Assembly (NCBI GenBank): GCA_018712565.1
Contig: DVGU01000040.1
Coordinates: forward strand, 1 to 32,884
DNA length: 32,884 nt
Direction: 5' to 3'
Origin: Candidatus Faecimonas gallistercoris
Lineage (GTDB): Bacteria > Bacillota_I > Bacilli_A > RF39 > UBA660
How positions within the stretch are numbered: the first letter of the stretch is position 1; the number at the start of each line of letters is the position of its first letter. The notes beneath the pieces are model-generated. The model made no database searches. It was not told where the DNA came from and was given only the letters and a program-made list of their open reading frames with translations. This document shows positions 23,985 to 31,553 of this stretch, in pieces. The position numbers and the translations under genes are program-made.

Positions 23985-24361
23985 TTGCTTTCACCACTTA
24001 ATATTAATACTTTTTCTTTATTTTTTTTCTGTCTTTTTGCATATTCTTTCTTTTTGTATAGTAATGCTAATACTTCACCTACACTATATTTATTTGCTAC
24101 CTTTCTAGTTGGAAGTTGCAGACCTTCCTCAATATATTTTTGTATCCATTCTCTAGTATATAGTATAGAATCATGTTTAGTTACTTTTTTACTTGTTGGT
24201 TCTAGATGTTCATTTAAATATCTTTTCTCAATTATTTCTCCTATGGAATCGTTTGTTGTTTTTCTGGAAACAAGGATGTAACTATTTCCATCTTCTATGG
24301 CTTTATTTATCCATAATTGATTAAATAAAATCGAGTTTTTCTTTGTTAATTTCTTATTCAT
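23981..24361 (-). CDS. Small two-repeat protein of unknown function between mnmE and mnmG
   Basis: 126 aa from the ATG at 24359-24361. An upstream GTG would add three residues but sits in the AGGAAGTG ribosome site. The protein is strongly basic with no membrane segment. It consists of two tandem copies of a unit of about 45 residues (4-49 and 59-102). Shared positions are K(L/V)TK-x-(N/D)SIL(F/Y), then W-I-x-K-x-IE(D/E)G, then RK-x-x-N-x-S(I/V)GE(I/V). A Lys-rich tail follows. I do not recognise the unit; W-I and SIGE spacing suggests a small helical fold, possibly DNA- or RNA-binding. It starts 18 bases after mnmE and overlaps mnmG by four bases, so it is part of that operon and its product should be made with the tRNA-modifying pair. 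Confidence 0.8.
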   Translation of the reverse strand: MNKKLTKKNSILFNQLWINKAIEDGNSYILVSRKTTNDSIGEIIEKRYLNEHLEPTSKKVTKHDSILYTREWIQKYIEEGLQLPTRKVANKYSVGEVLALLYKKKEYAKRQKKNKEKVLILSGESK

Positions 24362-24379
24362 TAATGTCACTTCCTATTG

Positions 24380-25735
24380 TTATTTTCCTACACAAAAATT
24401 AGCAAATAAATGATCTAGAATTTCTTCACTGTAGGTTTCTCCTATAATTTCACCTAATAAGTCGAAAGTATCTTTCAAATCAATTTCAATCATATCAACT
24501 GGTAAATTATCTTTTAGGGCTTTGTCGGCATCTTTTAAACTTTGATATGCTTGTTTTGCTAATGATATCTGTCTTGCATTTGTTAAATACGTATAATCTT
24601 TAGACTTTATAGTTTCTAATTGAAATAGTTCGATAATTTTTTCTTTTAAATTTTTAATGCCTTCTATTTGGTTGGCGTGTGTTGTTACTACATTTTCTAA
24701 TTTCATAGAAGAAATATCTATTTTTTTATCTAAATCATTTTTATTGATTACAATAATTCTTTGCTTTTTCTTAGTTTTGTCTATGATTTCTTTATCTTCT
24801 TTAGTTATTTGTTCATTATTATTTAAGACAACTATTACTAAGTCTGCATCGTCAATCATAGATAGACTTTTTTCTACTCCAATTTTTTCTACTATATCTT
24901 TTGTAGAACGAATACCTGCTGTATCTATAATATTTAGTAGAATTCCATCTAAATATATTTCTCCTTCTACTATATCCCTTGTTGTTCCTGCAATATCTGT
25001 GACAATCGCTTTGTCTTGTTCTAGTAATTTATTAAGGATACTACTTTTTCCTACATTTGGTCTTCCTACAATTACTGTTTTAATTCCTTCTTTTATTATT
25101 TTTGAATTTTTAGATTCATTTATTACTTTTTCTAATTCTTTTTTCATTTGGTTTATAGCTTCTTTAACTTGTTCCTTGGTTACTACTTCAATATCTTGAT
25201 ATTCTGGATAATCTATATTTACTTCAATGCTTGCTAATAATTGTTTCAATTTATCTCGGAATGTTTTAATCATATTTGATGTTGTTCCTGTAAGTTGAGA
25301 TAGTGCAAGTTTGTTTGCTTCTTCACTTTTACTATCAATGATATCTATTACCGCTTCACTTTTTACTAAATCTATTCTTCCATTTAGAAAGGCACGTTTT
25401 GTAAATTCTCCTGGTTCTGCTAGTCTTGCTCCATGTGTTAACATTGTCTCTAAAATGCGTTTGGTTGATATAATTCCTCCATGACAGTTAATTTCTACTA
25501 CATCTTCTGTTGTATATGTTTTTGGTGCTTTCATAATAGATACTAATACTTCATCAATTATCTCATTATTATCTATAATGTGGCCATAATTAATGGTATG
25601 ACTTTCTACTTTTGTTAAATCTTTTCCTTTAAAACAGTTATTTACTATTTCTATTGCATCAGTTCCACTTAATCTTACAATTGAAATTGCTCCTACACCT
25701 AGTGCTGTTGAAATCGCTACTATAGTATCATTCAT
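24380..25735 (-). CDS. mnmE: tRNA modification GTPase MnmE
   Basis: 451 aa, full length. The N-terminal folate-binding domain has TIVAISTALGVGAI and EFTKRAFLNGRIDL. The embedded G domain has GRPNVGKSS (224-232), a DTAGIR switch and NKNDL. The C-terminal CVGK is the catalytic end box (usually CIGK). Works with MnmG. First gene of mnmE-126aa-mnmG-rsmG. ATG with a moderate ribosome site GGGATGTG. Confidence 0.97.
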   Translation of the reverse strand: MNDTIVAISTALGVGAISIVRLSGTDAIEIVNNCFKGKDLTKVESHTINYGHIIDNNEIIDEVLVSIMKAPKTYTTEDVVEINCHGGIISTKRILETMLTHGARLAEPGEFTKRAFLNGRIDLVKSEAVIDIIDSKSEEANKLALSQLTGTTSNMIKTFRDKLKQLLASIEVNIDYPEYQDIEVVTKEQVKEAINQMKKELEKVINESKNSKIIKEGIKTVIVGRPNVGKSSILNKLLEQDKAIVTDIAGTTRDIVEGEIYLDGILLNIIDTAGIRSTKDIVEKIGVEKSLSMIDDADLVIVVLNNNEQITKEDKEIIDKTKKKQRIIVINKNDLDKKIDISSMKLENVVTTHANQIEGIKNLKEKIIELFQLETIKSKDYTYLTNARQISLAKQAYQSLKDADKALKDNLPVDMIEIDLKDTFDLLGEIIGETYSEEILDHLFANFCVGK

Positions 25736-25761
25736 GATATCACATCCCTTTTTCTTCGTAT

Positions 25762-25770
25762 ATTATAGCA
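25762..25770 (-). promoter_or_regulatory. Extended -10 promoter of the mnmE operon
   Basis: Minus strand TGCTATAAT, the same extended -10 as before ychF and rpsF. No good -35. Confidence 0.65.
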
Positions 25771-25800
25771 CATTATTTCATTTTCTTGATACCAAATTAA

Positions 25801-25824
25801 AAAAAGACGGGACTTTGCCTTTTT
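25801..25824 (-). terminator. Intrinsic terminator after the HExxH gene
   Basis: Minus strand AAAAAGGC-AAAGTCCC-GTCTTTTT with one G-U pair, followed by more T. Arms 25801-25808 and 25817-25824. Confidence 0.75.
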
Positions 25825-25832
25825 ATGATCTG

Positions 25833-27605
25833 TTATTTAGAGATGTTATTTGTTTTCTTAGTCTTATTTATATTTTCTCTTACTGGTTCCCAGTTAGTCT
25901 CTTTTTGGACAATCAATATGGGCATTTCTTTTTCTTGATTATATTCTATACCTAACACCATATATCCTGAAGGTACTTTTTTTACCTCTCGGTTTATGTT
26001 TTCTCCTTTGTTTATTCGTTCAAAAACTTCTTCTGGTGATACATTTTGTTTTTCAGTTTTGTAAAAGCCTTCAAAAGTGGCATATCCTAATTCTACTAAT
26101 TCTTCGTTGGAATATACTTTTATTTTATCATCTACTAAATAATAAGAGCTACCTTCGCTTGGTGAAGTAATTAGCTTTATAGAAAATCCTTCTGCAAAAT
26201 CTATATTATAATGTACACTTTCTCCTAATGATTTTCTTTTTAAATATTCTTCTTCGGTTATTTCTATATTTGATGTTTTATAAAATTCTATTTCAAAATC
26301 CTCTTTTGTAATCGCATCTATTAGAGGCTTTTCTTCTCTTATTTTTATTGCTCTTTCTTCTTTATTTTCTCTATCTTGAAAATAATGTCTATTGTCAATA
26401 TTATCATTTTCATAAATATATTTAATAATTTCATTATTTTCTATTTTTTCATGATAAATATTTTTATATAAATTTGCTATAATTCTATCAAATTTTTTGT
26501 TTATCTCTTTCATTTCTTCTTCTGTCTTATTTCCAGGGGCGGTTATTAAGATGCTATATAATTCACCATAATCTTCGGCAGATAAATTATTAAATAAAAT
26601 ATCATTAAATTCATCTATTTTTTCATCTGAACCAGTGAAAATTATATTCCAAATAGGTTCACTACCAATGATTTCCATCAATACTTTTACTCTTTTTACT
26701 TCTTCTTTATAGCTATTTAAAGGTTCTTTATAATATTCATTTGATATTAATTCAGTACTAGCTTCTATAATATAAGAGTAAATACTATTATCTTGTAATA
26801 AATGAATAAATTCATGCCTTTTAACAACACTATTTTCTAAATCTTTTACATGTATTATATTAGGATTTATAGAAATATAATATCCCACATTAGGGTTTTT
26901 TCCTTGTTTTCTTTTTTCTTGATTATTTTCTTCATCTTCTTTTGTATATGGTACTATTTTAATATTTGTTAATTTCTCATTTAAAGACATTATTCTATCT
27001 TCTGTCATGGGAGTATTTGATATTTTTTTGAATAGTTCTTCATTATATAGGATTTTTTTATCTTGATTACTAAGAGTATCGGTTAATTGAATTGCATCAC
27101 ACATCTCAGTAAAATCATAATATTGATTAGAATCTGTTTCTGTGGCTGCTTCTTCTAATTCTTGGATTTCTAGATTTGTTGTTTCCTTTAATTTATTAGT
27201 AATTGGTATGGTGATCATCGAACCTATTATTGCTGGTATAATATATTGGATGGCTGCTTTTTTATTTATAAATTGTTTTATTTTTGATTTTTTATTTAAG
27301 GGTGATGAATCTTCATACAATATTCCATTTTCTCCATTTACTACAAAAAATTTTAAGAAATCCTCTTTTCCATCCTTATAGAAATGTTTATACCCTGTTT
27401 CTATATTTATAAATATTGTATATTCTCCCCTGGTTTCTAAAAACTCTTCTTTTGTTTGATCAAATAAACTATTTATTAATATGGCTATAGTATTTAAGTT
27501 AATAATATGTTTTTTCTTATTATGGTAATAGTATCCATATACTTTATTATCTTTTATATCTATATAAATTATTTTATTTTTATATCTTATAATTCCTATA
27601 TGCAT
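25833..27605 (-). CDS. Membrane-anchored protein with HExxH metallopeptidase motif
   Basis: 590 aa, family not recognised. Residues 1-115 are probably cytoplasmic (MHIGIIRYKNKIIYIDI). One membrane segment lies at about 117-136 (AAIQYIIPAIIGSMITIPIT), then a large, probably external, Glu/Asn/Lys-rich part. The zinc-metallopeptidase motif is RHEFIHLLQ with HEFIH at 264-268. EASTE at 281-285 offers Glu281 or Glu285 as third ligand, which would suit a gluzincin-like enzyme. The remaining 300 residues are hydrophilic, with two similar pieces near the end: YYLVDDKIKVYSNEELVELG and a GYMVLGIEYNQEK stretch. It sits alone between the mnmE promoter and the jag terminator. The Shine-Dalgarno is AGAGGTG. 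Not a known oriC neighbour in Bacillus. A surface peptidase is inferred, not shown. Confidence 0.7.
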   Translation of the reverse strand: MHIGIIRYKNKIIYIDIKDNKVYGYYYHNKKKHIINLNTIAILINSLFDQTKEEFLETRGEYTIFINIETGYKHFYKDGKEDFLKFFVVNGENGILYEDSSPLNKKSKIKQFINKKAAIQYIIPAIIGSMITIPITNKLKETTNLEIQELEEAATETDSNQYYDFTEMCDAIQLTDTLSNQDKKILYNEELFKKISNTPMTEDRIMSLNEKLTNIKIVPYTKEDEENNQEKRKQGKNPNVGYYISINPNIIHVKDLENSVVKRHEFIHLLQDNSIYSYIIEASTELISNEYYKEPLNSYKEEVKRVKVLMEIIGSEPIWNIIFTGSDEKIDEFNDILFNNLSAEDYGELYSILITAPGNKTEEEMKEINKKFDRIIANLYKNIYHEKIENNEIIKYIYENDNIDNRHYFQDRENKEERAIKIREEKPLIDAITKEDFEIEFYKTSNIEITEEEYLKRKSLGESVHYNIDFAEGFSIKLITSPSEGSSYYLVDDKIKVYSNEELVELGYATFEGFYKTEKQNVSPEEVFERINKGENINREVKKVPSGYMVLGIEYNQEKEMPILIVQKETNWEPVRENINKTKKTNNISK

Positions 27606-27684
27606 ATAGACACCTCTTTTCTTTTATTTTATCATTTTTATTTTGGTTTTAGTAATTTCTTCATATGAGTTTACATTCTTAGAC

Positions 27685-27709
27685 AAAAAAAGAAGAGTTA
27701 TTCCTCTTC
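27685..27709 (-). terminator. Intrinsic terminator after jag
   Basis: Minus strand GAAGAG-GAATAA-CTCTTC followed by T7. The jag stop lies in the loop. Confidence 0.88.
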
Positions 27710-28315
27710 CTTGGGTTTAATTACTACATAACGATTTGGTTCTTCCCCTTCACTTTCTGTATATACTTTCTTATTATTTGTTAATGCGTTATGGACAATT
27801 CTTCTTTCATAAGAATTCATAGAATCCATTTTAGCTTCTATTTTAGTTGTTGCTACTTCTCTTGCTACTTTTTTAGCTAGTCTTACTAGGGCTCTTTCAT
27901 GTTTTTCTTTATAAGAATTTACATCAATTAAAAACTTATAATTTTGACCTACTTCCTTTTTTATATATTGATTTACTATTATTGATAAGGCTTGTAAATT
28001 TTTACCATTTTTTCCTATTAGTAAGGAGTCGTTATCTGAATAAATTGTATATGTTGGTACACCATTATTGGCTTTTATTTCAATATTTGCTATAAAGCCT
28101 AAGTTTTTTAATAATTGAGTTAAGTATCTTTTTATCTCTTGTGTTACTTCTCTTTTTTCAATTACTTCAATTTCTGTTTTTTTACTTTTGAATAATCCTG
28201 TTTTAGTAGGTTCTAATTCTTTTATAATTAAATTTTCTTCTAATTCTTGTAGAGATATTTTGGCATTGTTAATTGCGTCTTCTTTTGTTTTTCCTATAAA
28301 TTTATGCTTTTCCAT
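27698..28315 (-). CDS. khpB: RNA-binding protein Jag/KhpB (EloR)
   Basis: 205 aa, usual length. Jag N-terminal domain at about 1-50 (EKHKFIGKTKEDAINNAK), a linker, a KH domain with SLLIGKNGKNLQALS near 97-111, and an R3H domain (NSYERRIVHNAL) near 167-178. In pneumococcus and Lactobacillus it binds RNA with KhpA and controls cell elongation. It overlaps yidC by 14 bases, the common rnpA-yidC-jag arrangement. Confidence 0.94.
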   Translation of the reverse strand: MEKHKFIGKTKEDAINNAKISLQELEENLIIKELEPTKTGLFKSKKTEIEVIEKREVTQEIKRYLTQLLKNLGFIANIEIKANNGVPTYTIYSDNDSLLIGKNGKNLQALSIIVNQYIKKEVGQNYKFLIDVNSYKEKHERALVRLAKKVAREVATTKIEAKMDSMNSYERRIVHNALTNNKKVYTESEGEEPNRYVVIKPKEEE

Positions 28316-29231
28316 GTACTTCTTTGCTCCTTTTTACAACGATATTTTGGATAATTGTTAATAAGTTAGATGTTACCCAGTAAATTCCTAAGGCAGATGG
28401 CATGAATAATGCTGTTATGATAATAATCATACTCATCATTATTGGCATCATTTTCATACTTGGATCTGTCGGAGTTCCTGTAAGGTTCATTTTAAACGAA
28501 TAAAATGTCGTTGCAGCAATCAATAACATTAAAATAATATAAGCAATAAAAGCTGTGGATGTAATACCAACCATTGGAGTTGTTCCTAGGTGTAATGATA
28601 AGAATTTGTCTTCAAATATTGCTGGTGTTCTTTGAACAGCTTCAAAGAAGGCAATAAATAATGGTAATTGTAACATGGCAAAAATACAACCAGTCATTGG
28701 ACTAATATTATATTTTTTATATACCATCATCATTTCTTGACTTTGTCGCATCATTGATTCTTGATCTTGTTTATCTTTATATTTTTTTGTTATTTTTTCT
28801 ATCTCTGGTTGAGCCTTCTTCATTAATTCTGATTGTAAAGCAGTTTTTCTGGTAATTGGAAATGCTATTAACCTTATAATTATACTAATAATAATTAATG
28901 AAACTGCATAATTTCCAACTACCCTTCCAAGCCATAGAAGAATAAATGCAAGTGGTTTTACAAAAATACTTGTCCACAATCCTTCATATTTTCCTGAAGT
29001 AATCTTAAAATCATCACAATCTGGTAATTTATTTATTTTTACTCCATTTTCTTTATATAACTTAATATTTTCTTTATTTGTTGGTTTACAAATAATATTT
29101 TCTGTTAGATTTTGGCCAGTACTTTTATTTGTAACCGGTTTATCATTTTTTCCTACTAATGTAGTTGTACATCCTGTCGTGATTAGTAATAGTAGTAAGA
29201 TTACTATGATTTTTATTTTTTTCTTTTTCAT
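28302..29231 (-). CDS. yidC: Membrane protein insertase YidC/SpoIIIJ (lipoprotein form)
   Basis: 309 aa. Lipoprotein signal peptide with lipobox ITTGC (Cys21). An extracellular stretch of about 60 residues follows, including two Cys (48 and 72). The conserved five-helix YidC/Oxa1 core starts near residue 90. The groove arginine is Arg120 (IIIRLIAFPIT). MFMPSALGIYW-type sequence (LFMPSALGIYW) near 275-285 is typical. Inserts membrane proteins with or without SecYEG. It overlaps rnpA by four bases. Confidence 0.96.
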   Translation of the reverse strand: MKKKKIKIIVILLLLLITTGCTTTLVGKNDKPVTNKSTGQNLTENIICKPTNKENIKLYKENGVKINKLPDCDDFKITSGKYEGLWTSIFVKPLAFILLWLGRVVGNYAVSLIIISIIIRLIAFPITRKTALQSELMKKAQPEIEKITKKYKDKQDQESMMRQSQEMMMVYKKYNISPMTGCIFAMLQLPLFIAFFEAVQRTPAIFEDKFLSLHLGTTPMVGITSTAFIAYIILMLLIAATTFYSFKMNLTGTPTDPSMKMMPIMMSMIIIITALFMPSALGIYWVTSNLLTIIQNIVVKRSKEVHGKA

Positions 29232-29563
29232 TTTTTGTCCTTTCCTTCAATTATAAGGGACTTTAACTTTTTATTTAGTGATTGATATTCTAAATATTTT
29301 CCCTTCTTTCTTAATATTATAATATAATCTTTGTTTTTTAGATAGTTTTTTTCTAAATTATCAATAATAGAACGTATTTGCCTTTTTTTTCGATTTCTAT
29401 ATACTGCATTACCAAGCTTTTTTCCTACTGAAATTCCGAATCTAGCATATTCTAAATTGTTTTCTTGGGAATAAATAATAAAAATATCATTTTTTCTTTG
29501 GTTTTTATTTTTTATAATTTTATCAAAATCATGCTGGTGCTTCACTCTATATTTTTTTTTCAT
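29228..29563 (-). CDS. rnpA: Ribonuclease P protein component
   Basis: 111 aa, usual length. Starts KKKYRVKHQHDFDKII; the RNR signature is YRNRKKRQIR (about 55-64), with RFGISVGKKLGNAV just before it. Assists the RNase P RNA in trimming tRNA 5' ends. AGAGGTGATGAA ribosome site. Separated from rpmH by a hairpin terminator, so some of its transcription depends on readthrough. Confidence 0.96.
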   Translation of the reverse strand: MKKKYRVKHQHDFDKIIKNKNQRKNDIFIIYSQENNLEYARFGISVGKKLGNAVYRNRKKRQIRSIIDNLEKNYLKNKDYIIILRKKGKYLEYQSLNKKLKSLIIEGKDKK

Positions 29564-29583
29564 TTCATCACCTCTTTATAAGT

Positions 29584-29607
29584 AAAAAACCACTGTTTTA
29601 TCAGCGG
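29584..29607 (-). terminator. Hairpin terminator between rpmH and rnpA
   Basis: Minus strand CCGCTG-ATAAAA-CAGTGG followed by T6. It may act as an attenuator, giving more L34 than RnpA message. Confidence 0.75.
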
Positions 29608-29611
29608 CAAA

Positions 29612-29734
29612 TTATTTACAAAGTCTTTTACGTCCTTTACGACGACGACGATTTAAAATGTTTGTTTTCTTACGTGCGAAAAAACCTAACTTCTTTGATT
29701 TTTTACGATTGTTTGGTTGATATGTTCTTTTCAT
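29612..29734 (-). CDS. rpmH: 50S ribosomal protein L34
   Basis: 40 aa. MKRTYQPNNRKKSKKLGFF followed by ARKKTNILNRRRRKGRKRL matches L34, about four residues shorter than the usual 44. Strong Shine-Dalgarno GGAGGTGG. It marks the left side of the origin, as in Bacillus, and is transcribed away from dnaA. Confidence 0.97.
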   Translation of the reverse strand: MKRTYQPNNRKKSKKLGFFARKKTNILNRRRRKGRKRLCK

Positions 29735-29765
29735 TTTCTTCCACCTCCAGACATAAATCTACATT

Positions 29766-29795
29766 ATTATAATAATAATAACATAGATTTGTCAA
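29766..29795 (-). promoter_or_regulatory. Promoter of rpmH-rnpA-yidC-jag
   Basis: Minus strand TTGACA (29790-29795), 18-base spacer, TATAAT (29766-29771), both perfect boxes. Confidence 0.88.
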
Positions 29796-30010
29796 TCATA
29801 AGTAGTTTTTTATTTTTCTTTCCACATTTTCCACATGCTTGTGGAATAGTTTTTACACTTATGTTTATTAAAATTTGTGGAAAATGTGGAAATTGGATTC
29901 TTTGTTAGATTTTATACCATCTTCTTCTGTGGAATATTTTGTGGATATCTTGTGAATTCTTTTTTTTTTATTTTTTCTATTTCTTTTTTTCACAATTTGA
30001 GCTAAACTAT

Positions 30011-30019
30011 TGGTATAAT
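30011..30019 (+). promoter_or_regulatory. Extended -10 promoter of dnaA
   Basis: TGGTATAAT. A box TTTTTCACA (29986-29994) lies at the -35 side, so DnaA binding there would repress its own gene, as in other bacteria. Shine-Dalgarno GGGGAG at 30030-30035. Confidence 0.7.
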
Positions 30020-30043
30020 TTTTACTTACGGGGAGATGGTCGA

Positions 30044-31423
30044 ATGAATGTAGATATTTTATGGTCTAAATTTTTAGCTGAAATAAAAGACGATTTGACC
30101 TCTCTTTCTTTTGATACTTGGTTTAAAGATACTAGTCTATATAAATTGGATGATGGAAAAGCCTATATTATTGTACCTATGCCAATCCATAAGAAACACT
30201 TAGCTGATAATTATTCTGAATTAATTTTAAATCATTTAAACGATATTACTGGTACTAATTTTGAGCTTGTATTTTTATTGAAAGAAGAAATAGAAGAAGA
30301 AGACGATTCCTCTAACATAGAAAAAATTAGTCCTATAAATGAGGCAGTAGGGGTACCAAGCAATCAAATTCATTCTAATTTGAAAGATAAATATACATTT
30401 GATAATTTTATTGTTGGAAATAGTAATAAATTCGCACAAGCTGCTGCTTTATCTGTTGCTGAAAATCCAGGAAATATGTATAATCCTTTATTTATTTATG
30501 GAAATAGTGGTCTTGGTAAAACGCATTTAATGCATGCGATTGGTAATTATATTACGAAAAATAGCAATCGTAGAGTTTTATATGTTACATCTGATCAATT
30601 TATTCAAGATTTTATAGGTATTAATAAAAAGGATGAAAAAGGTACTAATTTTAATTATGTTGATTTTTTTAAAAATAAATATAGAAATATTGATGTATTA
30701 ATTATAGATGATATTCAATTTTTGGGAGGAGCTACGCAGACACAACAAGAATTTTTTCATACATTTAATAGTTTGTATAATGATAGTAAGCAAATTATTA
30801 TTTCTTCTGACCGTTCTCCTGATGATTTAAAATTATTAGAAGATCGTTTAAGAACCAGATTTTGTTGGGGATTAACAGTTAATATTTTTCCACCAGACTT
30901 TGCACTTCGAACAGAAATATTAAAAAAGAAAATTATAGCTGGAAATTTTGAAACGGAAATTCCTGATGATGTGGTAGAATATATTGCTTCTAATATAGGT
31001 ACCGATGTAAGACAGTTGGAGGGTTCTATCACTCGACTTATTGCTTATTCTACTATTATGGGAGGTGCCAAAATTACACTCGACTTGGCTATAGAAGCCT
31101 TGAAAGACTTTATTAGCAAAGGAATGAGTGAAAAAAATGATATTCATCGAATACAAAAAATTGTTTCTGAATACTTTCAAATTTCTGTTGAAGATATTCG
31201 AAGTAAAAAAAGAAGTTCTAATATTTCTTTTCCTAGACAAATTGCTATGTACCTCTGTAGAACAATGACGAATGAGTCTTTTCCTAAAATTGGAACAGAA
31301 TTTGGTGGAAAAGATCATACTACTGTAATGCATTCTGTCGAAAAAATTGAAAAAGAAATAAAAGTTAATAAAGATTTAGCGAATATTATAGAAAAATTAA
31401 AAAATGATATAGGTATTGTGTAA
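30044..31423 (+). CDS. dnaA: Chromosomal replication initiator DnaA
   Basis: 459 aa from ATG 30044-30046, eight bases after GGGGAG. The open frame runs further upstream, but that part is T-rich origin DNA. Domain I covers 1-80 (LWSKFLAEIKDDLTSLSFDTWF) and domain II is a short acidic linker (81-100). The AAA+ domain has Walker A GNSGLGKT (153-160), Walker B IIDDIQF (220-226) and box VII RLRTRF (268-273) with the arginine finger. Domain IV carries the DNA-binding GGKDHTTVMHS (421-431). RLRTRFCWGL replaces the common RSRFEWGL. It opens the origin and controls several promoters. Confidence 0.98.
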   Translation: MNVDILWSKFLAEIKDDLTSLSFDTWFKDTSLYKLDDGKAYIIVPMPIHKKHLADNYSELILNHLNDITGTNFELVFLLKEEIEEEDDSSNIEKISPINEAVGVPSNQIHSNLKDKYTFDNFIVGNSNKFAQAAALSVAENPGNMYNPLFIYGNSGLGKTHLMHAIGNYITKNSNRRVLYVTSDQFIQDFIGINKKDEKGTNFNYVDFFKNKYRNIDVLIIDDIQFLGGATQTQQEFFHTFNSLYNDSKQIIISSDRSPDDLKLLEDRLRTRFCWGLTVNIFPPDFALRTEILKKKIIAGNFETEIPDDVVEYIASNIGTDVRQLEGSITRLIAYSTIMGGAKITLDLAIEALKDFISKGMSEKNDIHRIQKIVSEYFQISVEDIRSKKRSSNISFPRQIAMYLCRTMTNESFPKIGTEFGGKDHTTVMHSVEKIEKEIKVNKDLANIIEKLKNDIGIV

Positions 31424-31553
31424 AAAAAATGAAAAACTTGACTTTTTCCACAATAAAAAATATGATAAAATCATTGTTGTACTTGAAAAAGATTAGTTTT
31501 GAACATTTTCCACAGTAATAATAATAAAAATATAAAAGAAAGAAGGAATATTT
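31424..31553. other. oriC: oriC part 2: DnaA boxes and candidate unwinding repeat before dnaN
   Basis: Two TTTTCCACA boxes, 31444-31452 and 31506-31514. The second is followed after one G by TAATAATAATAA (31516-31527) and then AT-only DNA. A DnaA box followed by TAG/TAA triplets (DnaA-trio) is the Bacillus unwinding-element layout, also located between dnaA and dnaN there. Here the usual short GC cluster between box and trio is missing. Confidence 0.65.
31438..31466 (+). promoter_or_regulatory. dnaN promoter with a DnaA box in the spacer
   Basis: TTGACT (31438-31443), 17-base spacer, TATGAT (31461-31466). The DnaA box at 31444-31452 fills the first half of the spacer. Confidence 0.75.

Larger units (their letters stand above)
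29735..30043. other. oriC: oriC part 1: DnaA-box cluster between rpmH and dnaA
   Basis: This gap holds at least seven near-consensus DnaA boxes (TTATNCACA, one mismatch or close). Plus-strand copies: TTTTCCACA at 29827-29835 (a poorer one at 29818-29826) and TTTTTCACA at 29986-29994. Minus-strand copies, read as TGTGGA-x3: 29840-29848, 29876-29884, 29885-29893, 29928-29936 and 29940-29948. None is the perfect TTATCCACA. The rpmH and dnaA promoters point outward from it. Confidence 0.88.

Noticed and set aside
24657-25199. A 180-codon plus-strand open frame opposite mnmE
   Set aside because: It is the antisense shadow of a well-identified gene, hydrophobic in composition, with no supporting ribosome site or homology.
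29939-30043. Longer dnaA start upstream
   Set aside because: The extra residues are Phe-rich translation of T-rich origin DNA containing the promoter; the ATG at 30044 has the ribosome site.
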